Of a DNA stretch of 62,738 nucleotides, positions 16,081-25,669 are shown in pieces. A program made the position numbers and the translations under genes. Numbering within the stretch: position 1 is the first letter of the stretch; every line of letters starts with the position of its first letter. The notes beneath the pieces are model-generated. The model saw nothing but the letters and a program-made list of their open reading frames with translations. It searched no databases and was not told the origin of the DNA. This stretch comes from Clostridia bacterium (GTDB lineage: Bacteria > Bacillota > Clostridia > Peptostreptococcales > Acidaminobacteraceae). The stretch covers positions 1 to 62,738 of the forward strand of contig JACUUV010000009.1 in assembly GCA_014859095.1 (NCBI GenBank), given 5' to 3'.

Positions 16081-16521
16081 ATGAGTTTTTTCAATTCAAT
16101 AAATATAAGCGCATCAGGTTTGACAGCTGAACGTCTTAGGATGGATCTGATTTCAGAGAACATTGCCAATGCCAATACCACCAGAACTCCAAGTGGAACC
16201 CCATATCGTAGAAAAGTTGCTGTTTTCAGAGCTCAGGAGGCAAGCACTTTTGAGCAGATGCTCAATAATGCAAAAGGTCTTCAAACACTTGGACAAGGAG
16301 TGGAAATCGCAGGAATCACTGAAGATATGTCACCATTTAAAAAAGAATATAATCCCGATCATCCTGATGCTGACGCAGAAGGCTATGTAAGCTTGCCCAA
16401 TGTGGAAATAGTTAATGAGATGATCAATCTGATTTCAGCATCCCGTGCATATGAGGCCAATATAACTTCTGTAAATACAACTAAAGCGATGGCTATGAAA
16501 GCGCTTGAAATCGGGAAGTAA
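16081..16521 (+). CDS. flgC: Flagellar proximal rod protein FlgC
   Basis: 146-residue rod protein. The N-terminal motif SASGLTAERLRMDLISENIA is followed by NANTTRTPSG, and the C-terminal INLISASRAYEANITSVNTT helix is typical. It lies 14 bases after flgB with GGAGG upstream of ATG 16081. Confidence 0.97.
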   Translation: MSFFNSINISASGLTAERLRMDLISENIANANTTRTPSGTPYRRKVAVFRAQEASTFEQMLNNAKGLQTLGQGVEIAGITEDMSPFKKEYNPDHPDADAEGYVSLPNVEIVNEMINLISASRAYEANITSVNTTKAMAMKALEIGK

Positions 16522-16546
16522 TCCAAGAAAACAATGAGGTGATCCA

Positions 16547-16849
16547 ATGGCTATAAATGGTATACAAAATAATCTTTCCATTACTGGAAACAAGTTGATG
16601 GAAGTAAACAAGGCACTTGAATCCAATAAAGTGGATTTTTCAGAACTGCTCACCAATGCGCTCGATAGGGTGAATGACGATCAGATTCATTCGCAAAATA
16701 TGGGAAACGCGTTTATGCTTGGCGAGATAGACAGTCTCCATGATGTTACCATTGCAGGAATGAAGGCGGATTTGTCCATCAATCTGGCCGTCGAGGTCAC
16801 CAATAAGTTGCTGTCGGCGTATAATGAGATCTTGAGACTTCAGTTGTAA
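16547..16849 (+). CDS. fliE: Flagellar hook-basal body protein FliE
   Basis: 100-residue MS-ring/rod junction protein, the first export substrate of the flagellar system. The C-terminal half carries the family pattern (MKADLSINLAVEVTNKLLSA, then YNEILRLQL). ATG 16547 follows GAGGTG. Confidence 0.96.
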   Translation: MAINGIQNNLSITGNKLMEVNKALESNKVDFSELLTNALDRVNDDQIHSQNMGNAFMLGEIDSLHDVTIAGMKADLSINLAVEVTNKLLSAYNEILRLQL

Positions 16850-16876
16850 CATTCATCAAAATTATGAGGTGTTTTA

Positions 16877-18436
16877 ATGAGAGATTTACTCAATAAGATC
16901 AAGGATAGATTTCTTGAATTTTATAACGGACTGAACCGCAATCGAAAAATAGTTTTGTATGTGAGCTCAGGAGCCATGATTATTGCTCTAACGTTTGGAA
17001 TTCTATTTTTGACTAGAACTGAATACGTGGTCATTGCACAGGGGTTGACACCAGCCGATGCTCAATCTGTCACAACAAGACTTGATGATCTCGGTATCGT
17101 TTGGCGTGACAATGCCAACACTTCTGTGATTTCAGTTCCAGAAAAGGACGCTTCGCGGGCAAGGATGGGAATCGCCGTCGATTTGCAAGCGGTCAACTTC
17201 AGCTGGAACGATGTATTTAGCAGTGAATCCATCACCATGACATCTCAGACAAGAGAACAAATGATCATACAAGCCACTGCAGGAGCAGTTGAAAGATCAA
17301 TTGAGACTTTGACTGCAGTTGAAGATGCAACGGTCATATTGCAGATTCCTAAAGAGAGCAACTATTTTATAAAGGATGAGATCAAGTCCAAGGCATCAGC
17401 AGTACTTTCATTGAAACGCGGCACCACACTCAGTGAAGAGCAAGTCAGCGGAATCGTCAATTTGATTGTGAGTTCTGTCAAGGACTTGTCACCTGAAAAT
17501 GTCACAGTACTCGACACATCCGGAACACAACTCAACAATCCCAACCGAGGCGATGGTTTCAATGTCAGTTCCCAGTATGACCTTCAATATAAGGTACAAA
17601 GCCAGATGCAATATGATTTGACGAGCTTTCTTGAAAAATTATATGGTGCGGGCAACGTGGAAGTGAAACCGAACGTGGTTTTGGATTTCGATCAACAATC
17701 AGAATCTCAAAGAATATTCAGTCCTCCGATAGAGGGTGAAATATCGGGTATGGTAAGAAGCGCCACATCCATCACGGAAAATGTGATCAACAGCACTGGT
17801 GCTGTCGGTGTCCCAGGAACCGACGCCAATGCGGGGGACGCCACAGCTTACACTGAAGGTGATGAAGGAGTTTCTTCATATGAGAAAGCAAGTGAGACAT
17901 TAAATTATGAATTGAATGAAATTTACAGAGAAATCGTCACGTCACAAGGTGACATCCAGTCATTATCCATCGGCGTGCTGTTGAATTCCAAGGCATTGGT
18001 GGATGGTCTGATGACTGCTGAACATCAAAATGAGTTGGTGGACCTTATTGCAATGTCGGCAGGTACCGATCGTCAAAATATCAGAGTCATGGTACAGGAA
18101 TTTCCGGATCCAATGGAGTTTTATGATGTTTATACCGGCGCACCTACAGAAGGTATGCTGTTTGGAATACCGATTTGGGCAGTGGTGGTCATCGTCCTGA
18201 TCACGCTCGTCGCTGTAGTCGTCGTGATTTTAATCCTCAGAAGAAGAAAAGCCAAAGCTGAAGCAGATGCACTTGAGCTGTTGCGTCAAAAAGAAGTTGA
18301 GGAGAAAGTCGGTCTTGAAGAGATTGATGGGCTCCATGAAGACAAAGGAAGTCCCAAGTACCATATCGAAAAGTTTGTCGACGACAATCCAGAAGCGGCA
18401 GCAACATTGTTGCGTGCCTGGTTAAATGATCTTTAG
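16877..18436 (+). CDS. fliF: Flagellar MS-ring protein FliF
   Basis: 519-residue membrane ring protein that forms the base of the motor and houses the export gate. Transmembrane helices lie near residues 25-45 and 433-455 and flank the periplasmic ring-building motifs. The acidic C-terminal tail (FVDDNPEAAATLLRAWLND) is the FliG-binding segment. ATG 16877 follows GAGGTG. fliG starts eight bases after the stop. Confidence 0.97.
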   Translation: MRDLLNKIKDRFLEFYNGLNRNRKIVLYVSSGAMIIALTFGILFLTRTEYVVIAQGLTPADAQSVTTRLDDLGIVWRDNANTSVISVPEKDASRARMGIAVDLQAVNFSWNDVFSSESITMTSQTREQMIIQATAGAVERSIETLTAVEDATVILQIPKESNYFIKDEIKSKASAVLSLKRGTTLSEEQVSGIVNLIVSSVKDLSPENVTVLDTSGTQLNNPNRGDGFNVSSQYDLQYKVQSQMQYDLTSFLEKLYGAGNVEVKPNVVLDFDQQSESQRIFSPPIEGEISGMVRSATSITENVINSTGAVGVPGTDANAGDATAYTEGDEGVSSYEKASETLNYELNEIYREIVTSQGDIQSLSIGVLLNSKALVDGLMTAEHQNELVDLIAMSAGTDRQNIRVMVQEFPDPMEFYDVYTGAPTEGMLFGIPIWAVVVIVLITLVAVVVVILILRRRKAKAEADALELLRQKEVEEKVGLEEIDGLHEDKGSPKYHIEKFVDDNPEAAATLLRAWLNDL

Positions 18437-18444
18437 GAGGCATA

Positions 18445-19458
18445 ATGGCAATCAAAAAAGGAAAAATGTCCGGTAAAACAAAAGCCGCAATTCTCCTCAT
18501 CGCTCTTGGCCCAGAAAGATCAGCCAAACTTTTCAGCCACATGCACGATGATGAAATTGAGGAATTGACGCTAGAAATCGCAAACGTCAGCAGAATATCT
18601 CCAGAAGACCGGGAAACCGTTTTGGAGGAATTTTATCAAGTATGCCTTGCACAGGAATTTATTTCAGAAGGTGGAATCAATTATGCCAAAGAAGTTCTGG
18701 AAAAAGCTATGGGCTCACAAAAGGCTCTTGAGATCATCAATAAATTGACATCCTCATTACAGGTCAAACCTTTCGATTTTGTCAGAAAGACGGATGCCAC
18801 GCAACTGCTCAACTTTATTCAGAACGAGCACCCGCAGACTTTAGCCTTGATTTTATCTTATTTGAATTCAAATCAAGCCGCTCAAGTTCTATCGGCGTTG
18901 CCACAAGAAAAACAAGCGGACGTCGCACAGCGTATAGCCACCATGGAGAGCACATCTCCTGAAATCATCAAAGAGGTGGAACTTGTCCTGGAGAGAAAAC
19001 TTTCATCCATGGTCACTCAAGACTACTCTGCGACCGGTGGTATCCAGTGTATTGTCGACATACTCAACTCAGTTGACAGAGGTACAGAAAAGTATATTCT
19101 TGAAACACTTGAAATACAAAATGCTGAACTTGTTGAAGAAATTCGCAAGAAAATGTTCGTATTTGAAGATATTGTCAATCTTGACAGTGTCGGCATTCAA
19201 CGTTTCATCAGAGAAGTTGACAACACTGATCTTGCTGTCGCACTCAAAGGCGCTACAGACGAAGTGAAAGAAATGATCTTCGCGAACATGTCCAAACGGA
19301 TGGCTGAAATGTTAAGAGAAGACATGGATTTCATGGGCCCTGTGAGGTTGCGCGATGTTGAGGAAGCTCAACAAAAAATTGTGAACATCATCAGAAAACT
19401 TGAAGAAGCAAACGAAATAATCATAGCCAGAGGCGGAGGAGATGAGCTCATTGTCTAA
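18445..19458 (+). CDS. fliG: Flagellar motor switch protein FliG
   Basis: 337-residue C-ring protein that contacts the MotA stator to produce torque. The N-terminal domain binds FliF. The middle domain has the EHPQT motif (NEHPQTLALILSYLNSNQAA). The C-terminal torque helix has the alternating charges needed (FANMSKRMAEMLREDMDFMG). Its end overlaps fliH by 17 bases. Confidence 0.98.
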   Translation: MAIKKGKMSGKTKAAILLIALGPERSAKLFSHMHDDEIEELTLEIANVSRISPEDRETVLEEFYQVCLAQEFISEGGINYAKEVLEKAMGSQKALEIINKLTSSLQVKPFDFVRKTDATQLLNFIQNEHPQTLALILSYLNSNQAAQVLSALPQEKQADVAQRIATMESTSPEIIKEVELVLERKLSSMVTQDYSATGGIQCIVDILNSVDRGTEKYILETLEIQNAELVEEIRKKMFVFEDIVNLDSVGIQRFIREVDNTDLAVALKGATDEVKEMIFANMSKRMAEMLREDMDFMGPVRLRDVEEAQQKIVNIIRKLEEANEIIIARGGGDELIV

Positions 19459-20227
19459 GATTTTTAAATCTTCCCGAGTGGTTCTAGATGACAAGGCATT
19501 CGTTCTCAAAACCAAAAGCGAACATCCTGTAACGGAAAATAAAGAATTGGCTGTCAAGGAAGGGATCAGTCCTTCAGAGGCAGCCAATCAAATAATTGAG
19601 AATGCAAAGATTGAAGCGCTCAGTATACTTGAAAACGCAGATTACGAAGCGGAGGAAAAATTAAGAAACGCGGCCAACAGCAGCGACTCCATCATTTCCG
19701 ATGCATATGACCAAGCCAAGGGCATTATGGAAAGTGCTAGAGAAGAAGGTTACAAAGATGGTTATGAAAATGGCATCAGCAACAGTCAAAAAGAAGCGGC
19801 TGAGATTCTCAAACAAGCTTTAGACATAAAACAGGCTTGGATCAATGAACGGTCTGAATTGTTATCGACTGTTGAAAAGGAAGCCATTGAACTTGTAATG
19901 GAGTCCGTAGAAAAAATATTGAATCATCACGTTGAGACAGATGTATCTCTGGTTGAATCTTTGATTAGAATGGGCATTCAAAGAGTATCAAAGACAGAGC
20001 ATATGTCTATTCGTGTTTCCACGGATGATTACAACCATGCCCTCACAGTGAAACCCATAGTACTTGCCATGAGCGATAAGATAGACGATATCGAAATCAA
20101 AAGAGATGTGACACTCGCCAATGGATCATGCATCATAGACGCGGACTCAGGTAGTGTTGACAGCGGTATCTGGACACAATTTGAAGAACTGAAGAAATTG
20201 TTTGAAGATATGTTGAAGGGTGATTGA
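19442..20227 (+). CDS. fliH: Flagellar assembly/export protein FliH
   Basis: 261-residue stator-like regulator of the FliI export ATPase. The central region (about 40-135) is a charged coiled coil with GxxxG-like spacing (YKDGYENGI). The C-terminal domain (about 140-261) resembles V/F-ATPase peripheral stalk subunits. ATG 19442 follows GGAGGA inside the end of fliG. Sequence similarity in this family is low, so the assignment rests also on position between fliG and fliI. Confidence 0.92.
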   Translation: MSSLSKIFKSSRVVLDDKAFVLKTKSEHPVTENKELAVKEGISPSEAANQIIENAKIEALSILENADYEAEEKLRNAANSSDSIISDAYDQAKGIMESAREEGYKDGYENGISNSQKEAAEILKQALDIKQAWINERSELLSTVEKEAIELVMESVEKILNHHVETDVSLVESLIRMGIQRVSKTEHMSIRVSTDDYNHALTVKPIVLAMSDKIDDIEIKRDVTLANGSCIIDADSGSVDSGIWTQFEELKKLFEDMLKGD

Positions 20228-20229
20228 TT

Positions 20230-21537
20230 ATGATAATCGAACTCGAGAAATACAAAATGGCCATTCGTGACAACAATTTCATGAAATACAGCGGACGTGT
20301 GTCAAAAATTATCGGTTTGATGATTGAATCCATTGGCCCTGCCGTTGAAATCGGGGAAGTTTGCGATATCTATCCGATTAAGAGCAGCACGCCTCTCAAA
20401 GGTGAAGTAGTTGGATTCAACAATGATAAGGTCTTATTGATGCCCCTTGGAGACATGTCAGGAATCGGTCCGGGCAGTAGGGTGGTCGCAAGTGGTCATG
20501 CACTTCAAGTGGATGTTTCAGAAAATTTGCTCGGACGTATATTAGACGGCCTTGGCAATCCTATTGATGAACTCCCAAAACCTGCGCCTGATAAAAAATA
20601 TCCTGCCAACAATGATCCTCCAAATCCGCTTTTCAGAGATCGGATCACCGAACCGATGCCTCTTGGGATCAAAGCCATAGACACACTGATTACGTGTGGG
20701 CAAGGCCAGCGTGTGGGAATATTTGCAGGATCTGGAGTAGGCAAGAGTACGCTTCTTGGTATGATTGCCAAGTATACAAAAGCAGATGTGAATGTCATTG
20801 CACTCGTTGGAGAGAGAGGGCGTGAAGTCAGAGAATTTATCGAAAACGATCTTGGTGTAGAAGGTCTCAAGAGATCCGTAGTAGTTGTTGCCACGTCTGA
20901 CAAGCCCGCACTCGTAAGGGTAAAGGCGGCACTCATAGCCACATCCATAGCAGAATATTTCAGAGACAAAGGTAAAAACGTGATTTTGATGATGGATTCA
21001 GTCACAAGATTTTCAATGGCACAGAGGGAAATCGGACTTGCCATTGGAGAACCACCTGTGACCAGAGGATACACACCTTCAGTGTTTGCAATTCTACCGA
21101 GATTGCTTGAGCGTGCCGGCAATTCTGCTGTGGGTTCCATTACAGGGCTTTATACGGTTTTAGTGGATGGTGACGATTTCAATGAGCCAATCTCAGACGC
21201 TGTACGAGGCATACTTGACGGCCACATCATGTTATCTAGAAAACTGGCTTCACTTGGACATTATCCTGCAATCGATGTGCTCGACAGTATCAGCAGGGTC
21301 ATGCCCAATATTGTGGATGAGGAACATCTTCTCGCGGCAATGAGGTTCAAGGAAATCCTTGCAACATATAGAAATTCTGAAGATTTGATCAATATCGGTG
21401 CGTATGCCAAAGGCACAAACCCACATATTGATCTGGCCATATCAAAAATTGATCCTTTCAATGAATTTCTAAAGCAACGCACCCACGAAAGCTCTTCATA
21501 TGATCAAAGTTTGGCAAAACTTAGAGGGTTGATCTGA
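20230..21537 (+). CDS. fliI: Flagellar export ATPase FliI
   Basis: 435-residue hexameric ATPase related to F1-beta that energises flagellar protein export. Walker A is GSGVGKSTLLG. Other blocks are ALVGERGREVREFIENDLG, Walker B NVILMMDSVTRFSMAQREIG and the GEPPVTRGYTPSVF loop. I prefer ATG 20230, with GAAGGG upstream, over the in-frame TTG 20224. The stop overlaps the fliJ start (TGATG). Confidence 0.97.
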   Translation: MIIELEKYKMAIRDNNFMKYSGRVSKIIGLMIESIGPAVEIGEVCDIYPIKSSTPLKGEVVGFNNDKVLLMPLGDMSGIGPGSRVVASGHALQVDVSENLLGRILDGLGNPIDELPKPAPDKKYPANNDPPNPLFRDRITEPMPLGIKAIDTLITCGQGQRVGIFAGSGVGKSTLLGMIAKYTKADVNVIALVGERGREVREFIENDLGVEGLKRSVVVVATSDKPALVRVKAALIATSIAEYFRDKGKNVILMMDSVTRFSMAQREIGLAIGEPPVTRGYTPSVFAILPRLLERAGNSAVGSITGLYTVLVDGDDFNEPISDAVRGILDGHIMLSRKLASLGHYPAIDVLDSISRVMPNIVDEEHLLAAMRFKEILATYRNSEDLINIGAYAKGTNPHIDLAISKIDPFNEFLKQRTHESSSYDQSLAKLRGLI

Positions 21538-21986
21538 TGAAAAAGTTCAAGTTCAGATATGAGAGTGTTTTAAAAATGAGAATGAACGAAGAGGACCGCA
21601 TTAAAAACGAACTTGCAAAAAAAATTAAAGAGCGTCAGAATATTTTGGATGCACTGGAAAATTTGAGCAATGATGAACTTGAGTATCTAAAACATATAGA
21701 TTCCGTACTCCGAAGTGGAAAAGCAAACAAAGAGATGCATTCCTTCTCCGAAGGCAAGAAATATTATAAAACCCTTCGTGACCAATATAAGCTCAAGCTA
21801 TCAAAAGTCGAAGCTGATATCGAAGGTATCAAACAATTGCTGGTGGAGGCCATGAAGTCGAGAAAAGTAATGGACAAGCTGAAAGAGAAGGCTTTTCAAA
21901 CCTATATCGATGAATACAATGAAATGGATGCGAAGTTGATTGAAGAAGTTGTCAATTACAAGAATAATAAATCGAATGGAGAATGA
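21537..21986 (+). CDS. fliJ: Flagellar export chaperone FliJ
   Basis: 149-residue, almost entirely helical coiled-coil protein, like the F1 gamma stalk, that links the FliI hexamer to FlhA. It begins MKKFKFRYESVLKMRMNEED, the standard FliJ opening. The family is poorly conserved, and position after fliI supports the call. Confidence 0.9.
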   Translation: MKKFKFRYESVLKMRMNEEDRIKNELAKKIKERQNILDALENLSNDELEYLKHIDSVLRSGKANKEMHSFSEGKKYYKTLRDQYKLKLSKVEADIEGIKQLLVEAMKSRKVMDKLKEKAFQTYIDEYNEMDAKLIEEVVNYKNNKSNGE

Positions 21987-21988
21987 CA

Positions 21989-23260
21989 ATGGCGGAGAAA
22001 AAAACTGTCGTCACGGTGACGGAAGACAACGAAAAAGAAAAAAAAACAAAAGGCATGACCGGTTGTCTTGTTATTCTTCTCATATTGTTTTTGACGCCTC
22101 TACTAGTAGTGGGTGGTCTTTATTTCTTCAATAGGGATTTCAAACTCAATGCAAACGGTCTGATGTCCAATGTACCAGGTGGAATAGGGGAGTACTTCGA
22201 AAAATTTCCGACAAAAGCTGAGGAAATGGAACAAATTAGAACGATCTCAGAATACATGTTGAAATTGCCGTCCGAGCGAGCGGTAGATAAATTGATGGTA
22301 CTCAGCGGTGAGGATAGCAGGGCATATGATGAAGTCGTAAAAGACATGCTCAGAATCAATCCCAATGCCACAAACAACATATTGAATGATATTCGAAGTG
22401 CCACTGTCAACAAAGATGCACTGCTCAACACAGTTCAAAGGATCGAAGAGGAAAAGCAAGAAGACCTCAAATCAAAAGCGACTTACATTTCCTCGCTGCC
22501 ACTCAACGCTGCTGTTGAAGAGGTCGATAAAATAATTGGAGACAGCATCAACGGACACAAGGATGTTGCCAATATTTTTGAATTCATATCCGATGACAAG
22601 TCGGTCAGCATATTGTATCAATTGGATTCGACGGATCGCAATAAAATATTTTCATTTTTGACCGGGCCTAAGGCACAATCTATAAAAAACTCATACAGTA
22701 CATTGCAAAGAAACAAAGCCGATCTGGAACAGATTGCCGGTGTGTACAGTTCAGAAAATGCAACCAGTCTGGTGAACACCATTGGAAATCTCAGCAATTA
22801 CAGCTTGGATGAGCTCGCCATTATATATGGAAACATCGGTGCAAAAAAAGCTGGAGAGGTTCTGGCTAAAGCAACTGACGAATCGTTTATATTTGATTTG
22901 ATCTCAAAAATCAAAGCCAATGAGATCCTCGAAAAAAACAGGGATACTTTAACGCCGGATATCTTGAAATCGCTAAAGATTTATAAGGAATTTGACGATA
23001 ATGTTAGAGAGCTGGTGGGTGTGTACGCGCGTATGTCAAATGAGAACATTATTCCAATCATTGAGAACATGATGATTAATGCCGCACCATCACAAGTATA
23101 TGACCTTGACAATGGTGATTTGATAATGATATCAGATGAAGATCTCATAATGGAAATTCTTAAGAGTTTCACAGAAAAGAAAAGATCTGAAATCATGTCA
23201 TTGCTTGAAAAAACACTGTCAACGGAGTTGACCCGCAAACTCGCACTACCAAAACAATAG
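21989..23260 (+). CDS. MgtE-N-like flagellar-cluster membrane protein (YlxF position)
   Basis: A 423-residue protein in the place of B. subtilis ylxF, between fliJ and fliK. A charged N-terminus is followed by one transmembrane helix (about residues 23-45, CLVILLILFLTPLLVVGGLY). The rest is a long helical region with MgtE-N/FliG-M-like repeats (SVSILYQLDSTDRNKIFSFL; IYGNIGAKKAGEVLAKATDE). It is much longer than B. subtilis YlxF. ATG 21989 has GGAG at normal spacing, while ATG 21983 is too close. Such proteins are proposed FliK or export-related chaperones. Its role here is unknown. Confidence 0.7.
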   Translation: MAEKKTVVTVTEDNEKEKKTKGMTGCLVILLILFLTPLLVVGGLYFFNRDFKLNANGLMSNVPGGIGEYFEKFPTKAEEMEQIRTISEYMLKLPSERAVDKLMVLSGEDSRAYDEVVKDMLRINPNATNNILNDIRSATVNKDALLNTVQRIEEEKQEDLKSKATYISSLPLNAAVEEVDKIIGDSINGHKDVANIFEFISDDKSVSILYQLDSTDRNKIFSFLTGPKAQSIKNSYSTLQRNKADLEQIAGVYSSENATSLVNTIGNLSNYSLDELAIIYGNIGAKKAGEVLAKATDESFIFDLISKIKANEILEKNRDTLTPDILKSLKIYKEFDDNVRELVGVYARMSNENIIPIIENMMINAAPSQVYDLDNGDLIMISDEDLIMEILKSFTEKKRSEIMSLLEKTLSTELTRKLALPKQ

Positions 23261-23269
23261 GAGGTGTGT

Positions 23270-24772
23270 ATGCAAATCAGAGAATGGATTGCAAGCCAAT
23301 CAGTTCTCAACCCTATGGTTTCAGCCAAAACCAACAATGAAACCGCACAGAACTCAAATGATGTTTTCAATCAAATATTTGAAAGCAAAAAAGATTCGAC
23401 TTCTGAGCGAAAACCGGTGAATCTAACAAGACAAGTACCGGTTAAAAATTTTTCGTCACCCGATGAGAAAAGCAGCTCAAAACCTTTAGAAAAATCTTCT
23501 GCTGAAAATTCATCCAATAAGCCAAAAATTGAAAATGAATTTTCTAAAAATGAGGATGTGACAAGCAAAGTCAAACCCAATGAAACCAAAGCAGCAGAAA
23601 AACCCAACAAAGTGGTCAAAGAAGACATTGGAATCAATGACGATATGTTGGCCCAATTCAAAGACAAACTAAAAAAGGCAACAGGCCTTGATGATGGCGA
23701 ACTTGAAAAGTTGATGGCGATGCTCGGAATGGGACTTGAGACGTTTGCTCAAGTCATGGAAATGATTCCACTGGAAGCACTGACAGATCTTGAAACGGTT
23801 TACAACACCCTGGTATCGCTTGAAATTGGTGATGTTCTTGATCAAGCGATGGATATGGCGCAACTGGAGTCCATCCAAAAGAGTCTTGAAAAATTGGTCA
23901 AGGTTTTGGATCAGGCATCTAAAATGCCGGAGCAATCCAAATCACCGATGGTCAACAGAGTCATTCATGAACTCACGGAAGTTGCAAACAAACTGAAGGC
24001 ATTATCCGGTAAAGAGGGTGTATCATTCGCAGAGGTACAAAAAACAATGAAATCTGAGAGTGATGAAAAGACCTCACCTTTAAAAGCTGAAGTGAAATCA
24101 GAGATTCCTGTAGCCACAAAAGCAAATGATGTCACTAAAACCCAGATTCCTGATAACAGCAAAGTGGACTCGATTATGAAAGAAGCTTTGATTAAAACAA
24201 GTGAAAGCCCAAACAAAATCAGTGAAAATGTCAAAGTGGATGCAGAGAAGATTTCAACTGAGGACATGATCTCATTCCATCAATTGGTGATGAAACAACC
24301 CGGTTTGGTCTCACAACCCACAGTACAAGCATCACAATTGCTACGTCAGGATGTTTTTTCACAAATCATGGACGCAGTCAAAGGCAATATCAAAATCGAT
24401 GAAAATGGCACATCGATGCTCGTCAAACTTCAACCTGAGCAGTTGGGGAACGTCGAACTCAAGCTGAATCTGCACAAAGGTCTTGTAATGGCTGAAATTA
24501 AAGTTGAGAATGAGATTGTAAAAGCCGCATTGGAATCCAATTTGGAAGATTTGAGACAAAATCTTGCGAATAAAGGATATTCCATCAACCAAATCAACGT
24601 CACAGTAGATAGCGGTAAGAAAGATCAACAGGAACAATTCGCATTCGAAAAAAATACTAAATCCAAAAAAAGTAAAAAAGTTGAAGGTTTGCAAGAAATT
24701 GAAATTTCAAGCAAGGGACAAAACTACCAATATGAAATGTATGAAGAATCAACAATCAATTATTTGGGATAG
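23270..24772 (+). CDS. fliK: Flagellar hook-length control protein FliK
   Basis: 500-residue exported ruler that measures the hook and switches FlhB specificity. The N-terminal 300 residues are Lys/Ser/Glu-rich and probably disordered. The C-terminal Flg_hook domain contains MLVKLQPEQLGNVELKLNLH and the helix VENEIVKAALESNLEDLRQN. ATG 23270 follows GGAGGTG. flgD follows after nine bases. Confidence 0.94.
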   Translation: MQIREWIASQSVLNPMVSAKTNNETAQNSNDVFNQIFESKKDSTSERKPVNLTRQVPVKNFSSPDEKSSSKPLEKSSAENSSNKPKIENEFSKNEDVTSKVKPNETKAAEKPNKVVKEDIGINDDMLAQFKDKLKKATGLDDGELEKLMAMLGMGLETFAQVMEMIPLEALTDLETVYNTLVSLEIGDVLDQAMDMAQLESIQKSLEKLVKVLDQASKMPEQSKSPMVNRVIHELTEVANKLKALSGKEGVSFAEVQKTMKSESDEKTSPLKAEVKSEIPVATKANDVTKTQIPDNSKVDSIMKEALIKTSESPNKISENVKVDAEKISTEDMISFHQLVMKQPGLVSQPTVQASQLLRQDVFSQIMDAVKGNIKIDENGTSMLVKLQPEQLGNVELKLNLHKGLVMAEIKVENEIVKAALESNLEDLRQNLANKGYSINQINVTVDSGKKDQQEQFAFEKNTKSKKSKKVEGLQEIEISSKGQNYQYEMYEESTINYLG

Positions 24773-24781
24773 GAGGTAAAA

Positions 24782-25258
24782 ATGTCATTTCCAATAAGCG
24801 GATCTTTCACAACGGATCAAATTGAAAGATTAAACGCAATAAGCAACGACAAAGCCAATGAAGTGCGCAAAAAGAGTCAAATTCTTGACAAGGACGCATT
24901 CCTTAAGCTGATGATGGTCCAACTGCAAAACCAAAATCCACTCGATCCCACAGACAATGCGGAATATATGGCGCAAATGGCTCAGTTTTCTTCGGTGGAA
25001 CAACTGGCAAACATTTATTCTTCTGTTGAAAACACCAACAAACTGAACTCGTTAATTTCCACTCAACTCGAAGATCTTCATAGTGCGGTCAAAGGCATGG
25101 GTAATGGAAACAGCAATGAAGAGTTGTTGTCTCAAAACACAAAAATTCTTGAGGAATTGATGAAAATGAACGCCATGTTGGCCACTTATATCGGACAAAA
25201 TTCAAATAATGAATCTGTGGACGACGGTGAAATTTTCAATCTATTGGGTCAAATGTAA
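24782..25258 (+). CDS. flgD: Flagellar hook capping protein FlgD (short form)
   Basis: 158-residue hook scaffold. It has the conserved N-terminal block DKDAFLKLMMVQLQNQNPLD followed by PTDNAEYMAQMAQFSSVEQL. The Ig/Tudor-like C-terminal domains of the about 220-residue proteobacterial FlgD are absent, and a short helical tail remains, as in B. subtilis. ATG 24782 follows GGAGG. Confidence 0.95.
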   Translation: MSFPISGSFTTDQIERLNAISNDKANEVRKKSQILDKDAFLKLMMVQLQNQNPLDPTDNAEYMAQMAQFSSVEQLANIYSSVENTNKLNSLISTQLEDLHSAVKGMGNGNSNEELLSQNTKILEELMKMNAMLATYIGQNSNNESVDDGEIFNLLGQM

Positions 25259-25273
25259 TAAGAGGGTGAATCC

Positions 25274-25669
25274 ATGAGTCCGATAAAAATGAACAACGAT
25301 TATATACAAAGACGAGTCAAAATCAATCCTTCGGATTCTCCAGCAGTAGGACAAAGACCAAATGTCAGCGGTCAAAATTCATTTGGAGACGTATTGAACA
25401 AAATACGCGAGAAGGATGGCGTCAAATTTTCAAAGCATGCCATGGACCGTTTGAATTCGAGAAAAATAGAATTGACCGATTCAGAAATGAACAGAATCAA
25501 TGATGGTGTTGGAAAAGCGAAAAGCAAAGGTGTACGTGAAGCGCTGATCATGATGGACAACAAGGTGTTTATTGCAAGTGTCCAAAACAATACAATCATA
25601 ACAGCTGTAACAGAGGATCAATTAAAAGACAACGTATTTACAAACATAGACGGAGCAGTAATAGTTTAG
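25274..25669 (+). CDS. TIGR02530-type flagellar operon protein
   Basis: 131-residue small protein of the family placed between flgD and flgE in many Firmicutes. The conserved core is VKFSKHAMDRLNSRKIELTD, then MMDNKVFIASVQNNTIITAV. No membrane segment or signal peptide is seen. The biochemical function is not known to me. Conservation of position suggests a role in hook assembly. ATG 25274 follows AGAGGGTG. Confidence 0.88.
   Translation: MSPIKMNNDYIQRRVKINPSDSPAVGQRPNVSGQNSFGDVLNKIREKDGVKFSKHAMDRLNSRKIELTDSEMNRINDGVGKAKSKGVREALIMMDNKVFIASVQNNTIITAVTEDQLKDNVFTNIDGAVIV

Noticed and set aside
20505-21140. 211-codon minus-strand open frame inside fliI
   Set aside because: It is antisense to the conserved FliI core and has no independent support.
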